Below, piece by piece: positions 15,807 to 25,443 of a DNA stretch of 64,000 bases. Source of the DNA: Pantoea agglomerans (GTDB lineage: Bacteria; Pseudomonadota; Gammaproteobacteria; Enterobacterales; Enterobacteriaceae). The stretch spans positions 1,178,001-1,242,000 of the forward strand of contig NZ_CP083809.1 of assembly GCF_020149765.1 (NCBI RefSeq). Direction: 5' to 3'. The first letter of the stretch is position 1. The number at the start of each line of letters is the position of its first letter. The translations under genes were made by a program, and so were the position numbers. The notes beneath the pieces were generated by a model. The model made no database searches. It was not told the origin of the DNA and saw only the letters and a list, made by a program, of their open reading frames with translations.

Positions 15807-16979
15807 TTACTCCAGGTTGTCATCAAGCCAGTCTGCCCACCACTGCATCATTTCGCGCCGCTTTTCCAGATACTGAGCGTGATTGTAGACCGTACGCATC
15901 TTGTTGTGATCAAGATGTGCCAGCTGACGTTCAATCGCATCTGCCGGCCACTGATATTCATTCATCACTGTACTGAACTGGTGTCGGAATCCATGCCCGG
16001 TAGTCTGACCTTCATAGCCAATACGGCGGATAACGCCAAGGATGGTGTTATCACTGATGGGCTTATTCTTGTTTATTCTGCCCGGAAAGCACAGCGCGCC
16101 ATGGCCGGTGATCTTCTTCATTGAAATCATCAGTGCATGAACCTGATCTGACATCGGCACAACATGAAGGCGCCGGTTTTTCATTACTTCCGCGTCAATA
16201 ACAATAAGGCGGTTTTCAAAGTCGACGTTTTCCCACCTCATAGAGCGAAGTTCTGCCGTTCTCAACACTGTATAATGAAGAATGAGGGCGGCATTTTTTG
16301 CCACCACGCCACCTCCATAGCTTTCCAGGGAACGATGAAACGCCTGTATGCGGTTCATGGGCAGAAAGGCATGGTTCCTCTTTTTGTATCCTTTGAGAGC
16401 CTTGAGCAGGTCGGGCGCCGGATTGTATGTGGCCCGGCCGGTGACAATCGCATATCTGAACACCTCTCCGCACCGTTTCCTTGCCTTGTCTGCGCGCTCC
16501 ATTGCGCCGCGTTCCTCGTACCGACGGATCACCTTCAGCAGCTCCAGCGGCTCAATCTCATCCATCTGCATATGACCCATGATCGGCAGGATGTCATTCT
16601 CAAACATACGGCGCAGTTCACCGGCATACTTCTCTGACCACACGACGGCTTTATGGGCATACCACTCTCTGAAGATGCCGGCAAAGGTCCAGGCATCCGG
16701 CCTCTTTTCTTTCTTTTTCATGGCCTGTTTTTGGTGAGCCGGATCGATGCCAGACAGCAGTTTCATTTTCGCTTCCGACTGCCGCGCGCGTGCTTCTGTC
16801 AGGGATATCTGCGGCCAGGGGCCAATGACCAGCGTTTTCTCTTTGCCATCAAAGCGGTAGCGGAGCCGCCATACCTTCTTTCCGGTAGGCGGGACAAACA
16901 GAAACAGGCCTCCTGCGTCAGCCAGGCGATATGACTTATCCTTAGGTTTAGCGGCGTTGATCTGCTTTACCGTAAGCAT
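15807..16979 (-). CDS. Prophage tyrosine integrase, P4/IntS type
   Basis: 390 residues. The N-terminal DUF4102-type arm-binding domain (LTVKQINAAKPKDKSYRLAD, then GGLFLFVPPTGKKVWRLRYR) is followed by a core-binding domain and the catalytic domain with Arg245 (TAELRSMRW), Lys267, His329-x-x-Arg332 (HGFR), His355 and the nucleophile Tyr365. This set is complete, so the enzyme is probably active. The gene starts 163 bases from tRNA argW and reads away from it, as in CPS-53 intS. It would catalyse integration and excision at the tRNA 3' end. The start codon is preceded by a perfect inverted repeat. Confidence 0.95.
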   Translation of the reverse strand: MLTVKQINAAKPKDKSYRLADAGGLFLFVPPTGKKVWRLRYRFDGKEKTLVIGPWPQISLTEARARQSEAKMKLLSGIDPAHQKQAMKKKEKRPDAWTFAGIFREWYAHKAVVWSEKYAGELRRMFENDILPIMGHMQMDEIEPLELLKVIRRYEERGAMERADKARKRCGEVFRYAIVTGRATYNPAPDLLKALKGYKKRNHAFLPMNRIQAFHRSLESYGGGVVAKNAALILHYTVLRTAELRSMRWENVDFENRLIVIDAEVMKNRRLHVVPMSDQVHALMISMKKITGHGALCFPGRINKNKPISDNTILGVIRRIGYEGQTTGHGFRHQFSTVMNEYQWPADAIERQLAHLDHNKMRTVYNHAQYLEKRREMMQWWADWLDDNLE

Positions 16980-17016
16980 GTGGGCATAACTCCGGATGTG
17001 GTTACTTTATGCCCAC
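16980..17016 (-). promoter_or_regulatory. Inverted repeat directly upstream of the int start codon
   Basis: Perfect 10-base arms GTGGGCATAA (16980-16989) and TTATGCCCAC (17007-17016); a third, partial copy TATGCCCGC is at 17020-17028. In the int mRNA the hairpin loop carries the GGAG ribosome site and the stem ends at the AUG, so it may limit int translation; as DNA it may be an Int or Xis binding site. Confidence 0.6.
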
Positions 17017-17028
17017 AATATGCCCGCA

Positions 17029-17141
17029 AAAAACCGGCGTAGTCAATGCCTGACGGTTCATGCCAGTTGTGCTCAGAAAGCCCTGAAATCAAGGCGGGGA
17101 GGGAGATTGTTCGTGTCGGTGGTGGCGGGTTCATACCAGAA
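17029..17141. other. Prophage attachment-site side region (att junction near argW)
   Basis: The junction between phage and chromosome must lie between int and the 3' half of argW, because the whole prophage is on the 3' side of the tRNA and integrases of this type use tRNA 3' ends. The exact core cannot be fixed, since the other att copy is outside the window. Confidence 0.5.
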
Positions 17142-17216
17142 TGGCGTCCCCTGCAGGAATCGAACCTGCAACTAGCCCTTAGGAGGGGCTCGTTATATCC
17201 ATTTAACTAAGGGGAC
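17142..17216 (-). tRNA. argW: tRNA-Arg (anticodon CCU)
   Basis: 75 bases including encoded CCA. Acceptor arms GTCCCCT/AGGGGAC pair perfectly; the anticodon loop is CTCCTAA (anticodon CCT, codon AGG); the T arm GCAGGTTCGATTCCTGC is canonical. It is intact, so prophage insertion has restored the 3' end. The gene sits beside yfdC as in E. coli, where argW also hosts the CPS-53 prophage. Confidence 0.97.
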
Positions 17217-17291
17217 GGCGGCGCGAAGTATAGCGCAAATGCGCCGCAAGAATAACCCAGCTGCGGCGCGTTTGCTCATTTCCTCAACAGC

Positions 17292-18209
17292 TTAGCGCGC
17301 TTTTTCCTGCTGCTTCGCTTCGCGCTGTTTCGCTTTCGCCTCTGCTTTCGCCGCCTCGCTCATATCGTTGCGGATCTGCGCATGGCTGATTAATGCGAAA
17401 ATCAGCGTACCGCCGGTGATATTGCCCAGCAGGGTCGGCAGCGCGAACGGCCAGATAAACTCATACCAGCTGATCTGGCCGGTAAAGACCAGATAGAGGA
17501 TCTCCACCGAGCCCACCACGATATGGGCCAGATCGCCCAGCCCGACCAGCCAGGTCATCATCACGATCACAATCAGCTTGGTGGCACCCGCCTGCGGCAT
17601 CATCCAGACCATCGTCGCGATAATCCAGCCGGAAATCACCGCATTGGCGAACATCTCGCCGGGCGTGTTCTCCATTACTTTCTGGCTGATGGCGCTAAAG
17701 GCCTGGCGCGTCGCGTCGTCGAAAATCGGCATCTCCGCAAAGGCGATCGAGGCGAGGGCGGTACCGATCAGGTTGCCGAGCAGCACCAGTCCCCACAGTC
17801 GCAGCAGCAGGCCAATATTGCCCAGCGTCGGTTTGTGCATCACCGGCAGCACCGCCGTCACCGTATTCTCGGTGAAGAGCTGCTGGCGCGCCATAATGAC
17901 GATAACGAAGCCGAAGGTGTAGCCCAGGTTCTCCAGCAAAAAGGCGCCGGGCAGACCGTCAAGATGTACCTGAAAAATCCCTTTTGCCATCAGCGAGGCG
18001 CCCATTGACAGGCCGGCGGCAATCGCCGACCAGAGCAGCGCCATCCCGTCGCGCTCCAGCTCCTTTTCGCCATCCTGGCGAATCTCTTCATGTATCGCCG
18101 CCGCGCGCGAGGGCAGGGCGTCTTCGTTTACCTCAATCTCCGTTCCTTGCTCTTTTTCTTCGCTGTCGACATCGTTTTCATCCTGGTGAACAGATGGGGA
18201 AGGTTTCAT
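17292..18209 (-). CDS. yfdC: Formate/nitrite transporter family inner-membrane protein YfdC
   Basis: 305 residues from an ATG behind AAGGAG. An acidic N-terminal tail (~1-50) precedes a six-helix FNT domain (~55-280: LLWSAIAAGLSMGASLMAKG, ENLGYTFGFVIVIMARQQLF, FTENTVTAVLPVM) and a basic, Lys/Ala/Gln-rich C-terminal tail. The LFTENT segment is characteristic of the FNT fold. The natural substrate of YfdC is not established; I do not infer formate or nitrite. It stands alone between argW and the ccm operon. Confidence 0.93.
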   Translation of the reverse strand: MKPSPSVHQDENDVDSEEKEQGTEIEVNEDALPSRAAAIHEEIRQDGEKELERDGMALLWSAIAAGLSMGASLMAKGIFQVHLDGLPGAFLLENLGYTFGFVIVIMARQQLFTENTVTAVLPVMHKPTLGNIGLLLRLWGLVLLGNLIGTALASIAFAEMPIFDDATRQAFSAISQKVMENTPGEMFANAVISGWIIATMVWMMPQAGATKLIVIVMMTWLVGLGDLAHIVVGSVEILYLVFTGQISWYEFIWPFALPTLLGNITGGTLIFALISHAQIRNDMSEAAKAEAKAKQREAKQQEKAR

Positions 18210-18453
18210 GTTTGCTCCTTGTTATTATTGCTGCGCGTAATAAGCGTAGCCTGTTTTTGCAAGGGCGAAATGTAACTATCTTTTCAGCGAAGCGTTACAA
18301 AATTTTAACGTAGTATCTTTTTTAAGCATATTCACGCTGCAAGGGGCATTACCACCGCTTCAGGCGCGCCGTGCCGCACGCCATGAGCTTCGGCCCACCG
18401 CAACCTTATGCTATTATCCTGCCCACTTTTTTTCCTGGCGCGACTCCTCCGGC
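18210..18453. other. Divergent intergenic region yfdC/ccmA
   Basis: 244 bases that must hold the promoters of yfdC (-) and the ccm operon (+). No clear consensus sites or hairpins seen. Confidence 0.4.
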
Positions 18454-19071
18454 ATGCTCGAAGTCATTAATCTCTCTTGCGTTCGCGACGAACGCACGCT
18501 GTTCCACGGCCTCTCATTCGGCGTGGCGGCGGGCGATATCGTGCAGATAGAAGGGCCGAACGGCGCCGGTAAAACGTCGCTGCTGCGCCTGCTGGCGGGA
18601 CTGAGCCGCCCGGAAGAGGGCGAGGTGCGCTGGCAAAGCCAGCCAATACGCCAACAGCGCGAACAGTGGCACCAAAGCCTGCTTTTTCTCGGTCATCAGC
18701 CCGGCGTAAAAGCGGTACTATCGCCGCTGGAAAATCTGCGCTTCTGTCACCCGAACCGCAACGACGCGCAAATCTTCGACGCCCTTGAGTGCGTCGATCT
18801 GCTGGGCTACGAGGAGGTGCCGGTGGCGCAGCTTTCAGCGGGACAGCAGCGGCGCGTGGCGCTGGCCCGGCTCTGGCTCAGCGACGCCGCGCTGTGGATC
18901 CTGGATGAGCCGCTGACGGCGATAGATAAAGCGGGTGTGGAAAAATTAATGAAGCGTTTTACGCAACATGCCGAAAAGGGCGGTCTGGTGATCCTTACCA
19001 CCCATCAGGATCTGCCAGAAAGCGATGGGCGCGTGCGTAAAATAGCGCTTACCGGCGCGGAGCTGCTCTGA
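18454..19071 (+). CDS. ccmA: Cytochrome c maturation ABC transporter ATPase CcmA
   Basis: 205 residues, first gene of a complete ccmABCDEFGHI operon. Walker A GPNGAGKT at 34-41, ABC signature LSAGQQRR and Walker B LWILDEP are present. With CcmB it forms the ATPase that releases holo-CcmE from the CcmCD complex in the inner membrane. The stop overlaps the ccmB ATG by one base. Confidence 0.96.
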   Translation: MLEVINLSCVRDERTLFHGLSFGVAAGDIVQIEGPNGAGKTSLLRLLAGLSRPEEGEVRWQSQPIRQQREQWHQSLLFLGHQPGVKAVLSPLENLRFCHPNRNDAQIFDALECVDLLGYEEVPVAQLSAGQQRRVALARLWLSDAALWILDEPLTAIDKAGVEKLMKRFTQHAEKGGLVILTTHQDLPESDGRVRKIALTGAELL

Positions 19072-19730
19072 TGTCGCTGCGCGTGATTCAGCGCGAGCTG
19101 CGCATCGCCTTTCGCAGCGGCGCGGAGGTGGTTAACCCGCTCTGGTTCTTTCTGATCGTGATAACGCTGTTCCCGCTCGGCATCGGGCCGGAGCCGCAGC
19201 AGCTGGCGCGTATCGCACCGGGCGTCGCCTGGGTGGCCGCCTTGCTCTCATCGCTGCTGGCGCTGGAGCGCTTGTTCCGCGACGATTTTATTGACGGCTC
19301 GCTGGAGCAGCTGTTGCTGCTGCCGACGCCGCTGCCGGTTACCGTGCTGGGCAAAGTGATCGCTCACTGGCTGGTAACGGGGCTGCCGCTGATCCTGCTG
19401 TCGCCGCTGGCGGCGCTGCTGCTGTCCCTCGATTTCAACAGCTGGCTGGCGATGGCGCTGACGCTGCTGCTCGGCACGCCGACCTTCAGCTTTCTCGGCG
19501 CCATCGGCGTTGCGCTGACGGTGGGGCTGCGGCGCGGCGGCGTACTGCTGAGCCTGCTGGTGCTGCCGCTGGCGGTGCCGGTGCTGATTTTCGCCAGCGC
19601 GGCGATCGACGCGGCGGGCCAGGGATTGCCGATCGGCGGCTATCTGGCGATCCTCGGCGCCATGCTGGCGGCCAGCGCGACGCTGTCGCCGTTCGCCACC
19701 GCCGCCGCGCTGCGTATCGCGCTGCACTGA
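19071..19730 (+). CDS. ccmB: Heme exporter protein CcmB
   Basis: 219 residues, six hydrophobic segments, N-terminus SLRVIQRELRIAFRSGAEVV and the family motif LWFFLIVITLFPLGIGP. It is the membrane subunit paired with CcmA in cytochrome c maturation system I. A 56-base gap precedes ccmC. Confidence 0.95.
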   Translation: MSLRVIQRELRIAFRSGAEVVNPLWFFLIVITLFPLGIGPEPQQLARIAPGVAWVAALLSSLLALERLFRDDFIDGSLEQLLLLPTPLPVTVLGKVIAHWLVTGLPLILLSPLAALLLSLDFNSWLAMALTLLLGTPTFSFLGAIGVALTVGLRRGGVLLSLLVLPLAVPVLIFASAAIDAAGQGLPIGGYLAILGAMLAASATLSPFATAAALRIALH

Positions 19731-19786
19731 TCCGCACATGCGTCAGCCATGGCGGAAATGATTTTTTAACCTGTGAGCAATGCAAC

Positions 19787-20527
19787 ATGTGGAAATGGTT
19801 ACATCAGCTGGGAAGGCCGGAGCGGCTTTATCAGCTCTGCGGGCGTTTAATTCCCTGGTTCGCCGTGGCGGGCGCGGCAACGCTGCTGCTCGGCTGGATC
19901 TGGGGCTTCGGTTTTGCGCCGGCCGACTACCAGCAGGGCGACAGTTTCCGCATTATGTATATCCACGTTCCGGCGGCGATGTGGTCGATGGGCGTCTACG
20001 CCGCAATGGCGGTCGCCGCGTTTACCGGCCTGGTGTGGCAGATGAAAATGGCCGATCTGGTCTCGACCGCAATGGCCCCGGTCGGCGCGGTTTTTACCTT
20101 TATCGCGCTGATCACGGGCTCCGCCTGGGGCAAGCCGATGTGGGGCACCTGGTGGATCTGGGACGCGCGCCTGACGTCGGAGCTGGTGCTGCTCTTCCTT
20201 TATATGGGCGTGATAGCGCTCTATCAGTCGTTTGACGACCGCCGCACCGCGGGACGCGCAGCCGGCATTTTGATTCTGGTCGGCGTGGTTAATCTGCCGA
20301 TCATTCACTTCTCGGTACAGTGGTGGAACACCCTGCATCAGGGCTCATCGGGCATCCTGCAGCAGGCGATCGCGCCGAGCATGCGCACGCCGCTGCGCTG
20401 GGCGATCCTCGGCTACCTGCTGCTGTTCATTACCCTGACGCTGATGCGCCTGCGCAACCTGATCCTTTACACCGAGCGTCACCGTCCCTGGGTGGCAAAC
20501 CTCGTCAGCGGAGGCCGTAAAGCATGA
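19787..20527 (+). CDS. ccmC: Heme transporter CcmC
   Basis: 246 residues with about six membrane helices and the periplasmic tryptophan-rich WWD motif (WGKPMWGTWWIWDARLTSEL). CcmC binds heme and loads it onto CcmE in the periplasm. Only a weak ribosome site is visible; the ATG overlaps none of the neighbours. The stop overlaps ccmD by four bases. Confidence 0.96.
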   Translation: MWKWLHQLGRPERLYQLCGRLIPWFAVAGAATLLLGWIWGFGFAPADYQQGDSFRIMYIHVPAAMWSMGVYAAMAVAAFTGLVWQMKMADLVSTAMAPVGAVFTFIALITGSAWGKPMWGTWWIWDARLTSELVLLFLYMGVIALYQSFDDRRTAGRAAGILILVGVVNLPIIHFSVQWWNTLHQGSSGILQQAIAPSMRTPLRWAILGYLLLFITLTLMRLRNLILYTERHRPWVANLVSGGRKA

Positions 20528-20757
20528 CGCCCGCTTTCTCTTCCCTGTCCGCCTTTTTCGCCATGGGCGGCTACGCCTTTTACGTCTGGCTGGCGGTGAT
20601 CTGCACCCTTGTGCCGCTTGTCGGTCTGCTGCTGCATACGCTGCTGCAGCGCCGCCGCCTGCTGGCTGAGATCCGCCAGCGCCAGTCCAGGGAGCGCCGC
20701 ATCCGTTCGGCGAAAATGAAACAAGCCGCCGGTGAAGCGGCAGGAGATCCAATGTGA
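20524..20757 (+). CDS. ccmD: Heme exporter subunit CcmD
   Basis: 77 residues: one membrane helix (~18-42, [20 protein letters not shown]) and a basic cytoplasmic tail, as usual for CcmD. It stabilises the CcmC-CcmE complex and aids holo-CcmE release. It overlaps both neighbours by four bases. Confidence 0.93.
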   Translation: MTPAFSSLSAFFAMGGYAFYVWLAVICTLVPLVGLLLHTLLQRRRLLAEIRQRQSRERRIRSAKMKQAAGEAAGDPM

Positions 20758-21239
20758 ATAGCCGTCGTCGTCAGCGCCTGTATGTTGTGGTGGCGATCCT
20801 GGTGGGGCTGGGCCTCGCCACGTCACTGGTTATGTATGCGCTGCGTTCCAATATCGACCTGTTCTATACCCCAGGCGAAATCCTTTACGGCAAAGGTGAA
20901 GATCATCAGAAGCCGGAAGCGGGTCAGCGCCTGCGGGTCGGAGGCATGGTGATGCCGGGCAGCGTGAAGCGCGATCCAAATACGCTTGCCGTCTCTTTTA
21001 AGCTCTACGACGCCAACGGCGTGGTCAGCGTCAGCTTCGAAGGGATATTGCCGGACCTGTTCCGCGAAGGGCAGGGCGTGGTGGCGCAGGGCGTGCTGGA
21101 AGAGGGCAACCTGATCAACGCCAAAGAGGTGCTGGCGAAGCATGACGAGAAATACACGCCGCCGGAAATTGAGGATGCGATGAAGAAGAATCACAAGAGC
21201 CCGCAGGCGCTGGCGGAACAGGCGAGCACAGCGCCATGA
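20754..21239 (+). CDS. ccmE: Periplasmic heme chaperone CcmE
   Basis: 161 residues from GTG 20754, which overlaps the ccmD stop and has AGGAG upstream. N-terminal membrane anchor (~8-29), OB-fold domain, and the heme-attaching His130 with Tyr134 in [12 protein letters not shown]; His130 is the residue that covalently binds heme in E. coli. It carries heme from CcmC to CcmF/H. Disordered C-terminal tail. Confidence 0.96.
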   Translation: MNSRRRQRLYVVVAILVGLGLATSLVMYALRSNIDLFYTPGEILYGKGEDHQKPEAGQRLRVGGMVMPGSVKRDPNTLAVSFKLYDANGVVSVSFEGILPDLFREGQGVVAQGVLEEGNLINAKEVLAKHDEKYTPPEIEDAMKKNHKSPQALAEQASTAP

Positions 21240-23194
21240 TGCCGGAAGTCGGAAGTTTTCTGCTCTGCCTGGCGCTGGGCCTCGCGCTGCTGCTGAGCGT
21301 CTATCCCCTGTGGGGCGCGGTGCGCCAGGATGCCCGCCTGATGGGGCTGGCGCGTCCGCTCGCCAGCGGGCTGTTTCTCTGTGTCGCTGGCGCCTTCCTC
21401 GTGCTGGTGCACGCCTTTGTGGTCAACGACTTTACCGTCGGCTACGTTGCCGCTAACTCCAATACGCTGCTGCCGGTCTATTACCGCATCGCCGCAACCT
21501 GGGGGGCGCACGAAGGCTCGCTGCTGCTCTGGGTGCTGCTGCTCAGCAGCTGGACGCTGCTGGTGGCGATTTTCAGCCGCGGCATGCCGCAGGACGCGCT
21601 GGCGCGCGTGCTGGCGGTGATGGGAATGATTAACCTCGGTTTCCTGCTGTTTATTATTCTTACCTCGAACCCCTTTACCCGCACGCTGCCCGATTTTCCC
21701 ATCGACGGGCGCGATCTCAACCCGATGCTGCAGGATATCGGCCTGATCTTCCATCCGCCGCTGCTCTATATGGGCTACGTTGGCTTCTCGGTAGCGTTCG
21801 CCTTCGCCATCGCCTCCCTGATGGCGGGACGGCTGGATACCGCCTGGGCGCGCTGGTCGCGTCCCTGGACCACGGCAGCCTGGGTGTTCCTGACCATCGG
21901 CATCGTGCTGGGCTCCGCGTGGGCCTATTACGAACTCGGCTGGGGCGGCTGGTGGTTCTGGGATCCGGTGGAAAACGCCTCCTTTATGCCATGGCTGGCG
22001 GGAACCGCGCTGATGCACTCGCTGGCGGTAACGGAGAAGCGCGGCACCTTTAAAGCCTGGACGGTGCTGCTGGCGATCACCGCCTTCTCTCTCAGCCTGC
22101 TCGGCACCTTTCTGGTGCGATCCGGCGTGCTGGTGTCAGTACACTCGTTCGCCTCCGATCCGGCGCGCGGCATGTTTATCCTCGCCTTCCTGGTGATCGT
22201 CATCGGCAGCTCACTGCTGCTCTACGCCATTAAAGGCGGACAGGTGCGCAGCCGCGTGCAGAACGAAACCTGGTCGCGCGAATCTTTCCTGCTCGGCAAT
22301 AACGTACTGCTGATCGCCGCCATGCTGGTGGTACTGCTGGGCACGCTGCTGCCGCTGGTGCACAAGCAGCTCGGCCTCGGCAGTATCTCCGTGGGCGAGC
22401 CGTTCTTTAACACCATGTTCAGCTGGCTGATGGCGCCGTTCGCGCTGATGCTCGGCATCGGGCCGCTGGTGCGCTGGCGTCGCGACGAGCCGCAGAAGCT
22501 GTGGAAGCGTCTGGCGCTGGCGCTGGTGGTCACGCTCGCCAGCGCGATCCTGCTGCCCTGGCTGATGCAGGATCGCATCGAGGCGATGACGGTGGTGGGG
22601 CTGCTGATGGCGGTGTGGATCCTGGTGCTGACGCTGATGGAGCTGCACGAGCGCGCCACGCATCGGCACGCCTTCTTGCGCGGCCTGCGCCATCTGTCGC
22701 GCAGCCACTGGGGCATGGTGCTGGGCCATATCGGCGTCGGCGTCACGGTGATCGGCATCGCCTTCAGCACCCAATACAGCGTCGAGCGCGACGTGCGCAT
22801 GAAGGCGGGCGACAGCATCGATATTCACCGCTATCACTTTGTGTTCCGCGACGTGCATAACCTGCAGGGGCCGAACTACAGCGGCGGCGTCGGCATTATC
22901 GACGTCAGCCGCGACGGCAAGCCGGAGGCGGTGCTGCACGCGGAAAAACGCTTCTATACCGCGGCGCGCACCATGATGACCGAGGCGGCGATCGACGGCG
23001 GCTTTACGCGCGATCTCTACGCCGCGCTGGGCGAGGAGCTGGATAATGGCTCCTGGGCGGTGCGCATCTATTACAAACCCTTTGTGCGCTGGATCTGGTT
23101 CGGCGGCGTGTTTATGGCGCTTGGCGGCCTGCTCTGCCTGCTCGATCCGCGCTACCGCTCGCGGAAAAAAGCCGCGCGTGAGGAACGGGCATGA
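21236..23194 (+). CDS. ccmF: Cytochrome c heme lyase subunit CcmF
   Basis: 652 residues with many membrane helices and the WWD domain ([20 protein letters not shown]). It takes heme from CcmE and, with CcmH and CcmI, ligates it to CXXCH apocytochromes. Length matches E. coli CcmF (647). Overlaps ccmE and ccmG by four bases each. Confidence 0.96.
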   Translation: MMPEVGSFLLCLALGLALLLSVYPLWGAVRQDARLMGLARPLASGLFLCVAGAFLVLVHAFVVNDFTVGYVAANSNTLLPVYYRIAATWGAHEGSLLLWVLLLSSWTLLVAIFSRGMPQDALARVLAVMGMINLGFLLFIILTSNPFTRTLPDFPIDGRDLNPMLQDIGLIFHPPLLYMGYVGFSVAFAFAIASLMAGRLDTAWARWSRPWTTAAWVFLTIGIVLGSAWAYYELGWGGWWFWDPVENASFMPWLAGTALMHSLAVTEKRGTFKAWTVLLAITAFSLSLLGTFLVRSGVLVSVHSFASDPARGMFILAFLVIVIGSSLLLYAIKGGQVRSRVQNETWSRESFLLGNNVLLIAAMLVVLLGTLLPLVHKQLGLGSISVGEPFFNTMFSWLMAPFALMLGIGPLVRWRRDEPQKLWKRLALALVVTLASAILLPWLMQDRIEAMTVVGLLMAVWILVLTLMELHERATHRHAFLRGLRHLSRSHWGMVLGHIGVGVTVIGIAFSTQYSVERDVRMKAGDSIDIHRYHFVFRDVHNLQGPNYSGGVGIIDVSRDGKPEAVLHAEKRFYTAARTMMTEAAIDGGFTRDLYAALGEELDNGSWAVRIYYKPFVRWIWFGGVFMALGGLLCLLDPRYRSRKKAAREERA

Positions 23195-23745
23195 ACAAGA
23201 AAATTCTCTTTATTCCGCTGATCCTGTTTTTGCTGCTGGCGGCGGCGCTGCTGTGGCAGCTGTCGCGCAACGCCAGCGGCGACGATCCCACCCGGCTCGA
23301 ATCGGCGCTGATCGGCAAGCCGGTGCCGCTGTTTAAGCTGGAGGCGCTCGATCGGCCCGGCCAGCTCTACGACCAGAAGATCCTTAACGACGGCAAACCG
23401 ATCCTGCTGAACGTCTGGGCGACCTGGTGCCCGACCTGTCGCGCCGAGCATCAGTATCTCAACCAGCTGGCGGAGCAGGGCATTCGCGTAGTCGGACTTA
23501 ACTATAAAGACGACCGCGCCAAAGCGGTCGCCTGGCTCAATACGCTGGGCAACCCTTACGCGCTTAGCCTCTATGACGGCGACGGCATGCTGGGGCTCGA
23601 TCTCGGCGTCTACGGCGCGCCGGAAACCTTCCTGATCGACGGCAACGGCATTATTCGCTACCGCCACGCGGGGGATCTCAACGCGCGCGTCTGGCAGCAG
23701 GAAGTGCTGCCGCTGTGGCGGAAATACAGCAAGGAGGGCGCATGA
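23191..23745 (+). CDS. ccmG: Thiol:disulfide interchange protein CcmG/DsbE
   Basis: 184 residues: an N-terminal membrane anchor and a periplasmic thioredoxin fold with WCPTC active site (Cys80, Cys83). It reduces apocytochrome c heme-binding cysteines using electrons from DsbD. Overlaps ccmF and ccmH by four bases. Confidence 0.95.
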   Translation: MNKKILFIPLILFLLLAAALLWQLSRNASGDDPTRLESALIGKPVPLFKLEALDRPGQLYDQKILNDGKPILLNVWATWCPTCRAEHQYLNQLAEQGIRVVGLNYKDDRAKAVAWLNTLGNPYALSLYDGDGMLGLDLGVYGAPETFLIDGNGIIRYRHAGDLNARVWQQEVLPLWRKYSKEGA

Positions 23746-24200
23746 AACCCTTACTTTCAATTCTCTGCGGCCTGCTGCTCAGCTTCAGCCTGTGGGCGGC
23801 GATCGACACATACCAGTTCGACTCCGTGGCGCAGGAGGAGCAGTACCGCGACCTGACCGCCTCGCTGCGCTGCCCGAAATGCCAGAACAACAGCATTGCC
23901 GACTCAAACGCGATGATCGCGGCGGATATGCGCCTCAAGGTCTATGAGCTGATGAAGCAGGGGCAGAGCCGTCAGCAGATCATCGACTATATGGTGGCGC
24001 GCTACGGCAATTTCGTTACCTATGAACCGCCGGTGACGCCGTCGACGTTGATCCTCTGGGTCGGCCCGGCGCTGTTCGCCGTGCTGGGCTGCCTGGTCAT
24101 CATCCTGCGCAGCCGTCAGCGCAAAACGCGCAGCGAGCTGGATGAGACCGATCAACAGCGCCTTGCGGCGATACTTAAACGCGACGGGAAGCTGAAATGA
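23742..24200 (+). CDS. ccmH: Cytochrome c maturation protein CcmH (short form)
   Basis: 152 residues from ATG 23742 (an in-frame upstream codon at 23715 lies within ccmG). Signal peptide, then the LRCPKCQNNSI redox motif, and a C-terminal membrane helix (~105-125). It reduces or resolves apocytochrome disulfides in the heme ligation complex. In E. coli CcmH is a longer fusion that includes the CcmI TPR part; here the two are separate genes overlapping by four bases. Confidence 0.95.
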   Translation: MKPLLSILCGLLLSFSLWAAIDTYQFDSVAQEEQYRDLTASLRCPKCQNNSIADSNAMIAADMRLKVYELMKQGQSRQQIIDYMVARYGNFVTYEPPVTPSTLILWVGPALFAVLGCLVIILRSRQRKTRSELDETDQQRLAAILKRDGKLK

Positions 24201-25408
24201 GCGCTTTGTGGATTAGCATTATTGTGCTGCTGATGGCCGCCAGCGCCCTGTTTCTCGGCGCGGGCTGGCGTCAGCGCCAGGCGAGCAACACCGATCGCGA
24301 CCGTCTGAATACCGATTTTTACCACCAGCGCCTGCGCGAGCTGGAAGAGGATGAGGCGCAGGGCGTGATCGGCGAGCGCGCCACCATGGTAAGCGAACTG
24401 CAGCAGACGCTACTGACCGATGTCCCACAGCAGGATGCCGCAGCGCCGCGCGCCAGCAGCCGTCTGCTGCTGCTGCCCGGCGTCGTGGCGCTGATCGCGG
24501 TGTCGCTCGGCTTCTATCTGAAAAGCGGCGGGCTGGCGCAGGTCGCCGGCTGGATACAGGTGCAGCAGGAATATCCGGCGCTGCGCGCGCGGGTAATGGA
24601 TCCGCAGGCGAAGCCGCTCACCATGGAGGAGCTGGCGCGCCTGCAGCTCGGCCTGCGCACCGCGCTGCAGTCAGAGCCTGATAACCTGAACGACTGGACC
24701 ATGCTGGGCCGCCTCGGCATGGTGCTTAACAACGCCGCCAGCGCCAGCCAGGCGTTCGAGCATGCGCTGCAGCTCGCGCCCAACAACCTGGCGCTGAAAC
24801 AGGACTATGCTGAAGTACTGACCCGCTCCAGCGATCCGCAGGATAACCGCCAGGCGGGGCTGATGCTGCGCGATATGGTGAAAGAGGATGGCGACAATCT
24901 GCGCACGCTTGGCCTGCTGGCGTTTAACGCTTATGAACAGCAGCAGTATGAGCAGGCGATTAGCGCCTGGCAGGCTATGCTGAAACGGATCCCGGCCGAC
25001 GATCGCCGTCGCGTAATGATTGAGCGCAGCATTGAACAAGCAAAAACCGACGCCGGTCAGCAGAATACGCAGCTGGCGCTAACGGTGACGCTGACGCCGG
25101 AGGCAGAAAAAATGTTACCGCCGGGCGGAGTCATGTATATTTCTGTTTCTGACGGTGTTTCACCGGTGCCCGTGGCCGTTAAGCGCTTGCCGCTGAGCCA
25201 CTTTCCGTTATCGCTTACGCTGGATGACAGCAACGCCATGATGCCGGAGCGCCTGCTTTCGGCGCAGCATCAGGTGCAGGTTCGGGTGCGTATTTCCCGC
25301 GACGGCAGCGCCAGTCCGCAATCCGGCGACTGGTTTGGTCTGAGCGCGGTAACGCCCTGGGATGGTCATCAGCACATGGCTGTGGAGATTAATCAACAGC
25401 AGCCCTGA
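24197..25408 (+). CDS. ccmI: Apocytochrome c chaperone CcmI
   Basis: 403 residues: two N-terminal membrane helices (~3-22 and ~95-112) joined by a cytoplasmic loop, then periplasmic TPR repeats (~150-290, DNLNDWTMLGRLGMVLNNAA, AFEHALQLAPNN) and a C-terminal beta-rich domain. It holds the C-terminus of apocytochromes for CcmF/H. Last gene of the operon; mlaA begins 35 bases later with its own ribosome site. Confidence 0.92.
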   Translation: MSALWISIIVLLMAASALFLGAGWRQRQASNTDRDRLNTDFYHQRLRELEEDEAQGVIGERATMVSELQQTLLTDVPQQDAAAPRASSRLLLLPGVVALIAVSLGFYLKSGGLAQVAGWIQVQQEYPALRARVMDPQAKPLTMEELARLQLGLRTALQSEPDNLNDWTMLGRLGMVLNNAASASQAFEHALQLAPNNLALKQDYAEVLTRSSDPQDNRQAGLMLRDMVKEDGDNLRTLGLLAFNAYEQQQYEQAISAWQAMLKRIPADDRRRVMIERSIEQAKTDAGQQNTQLALTVTLTPEAEKMLPPGGVMYISVSDGVSPVPVAVKRLPLSHFPLSLTLDDSNAMMPERLLSAQHQVQVRVRISRDGSASPQSGDWFGLSAVTPWDGHQHMAVEINQQQP

Positions 25409-25443
25409 AGCGATACTTCATTAAACCGCACAGGGAGATAACA

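Noticed and set aside
15685..15876. 63-residue + strand frame opposite the microprotein and int end
   Set aside because: No ribosome site; it is the complement of the better supported 30-residue frame and of int.
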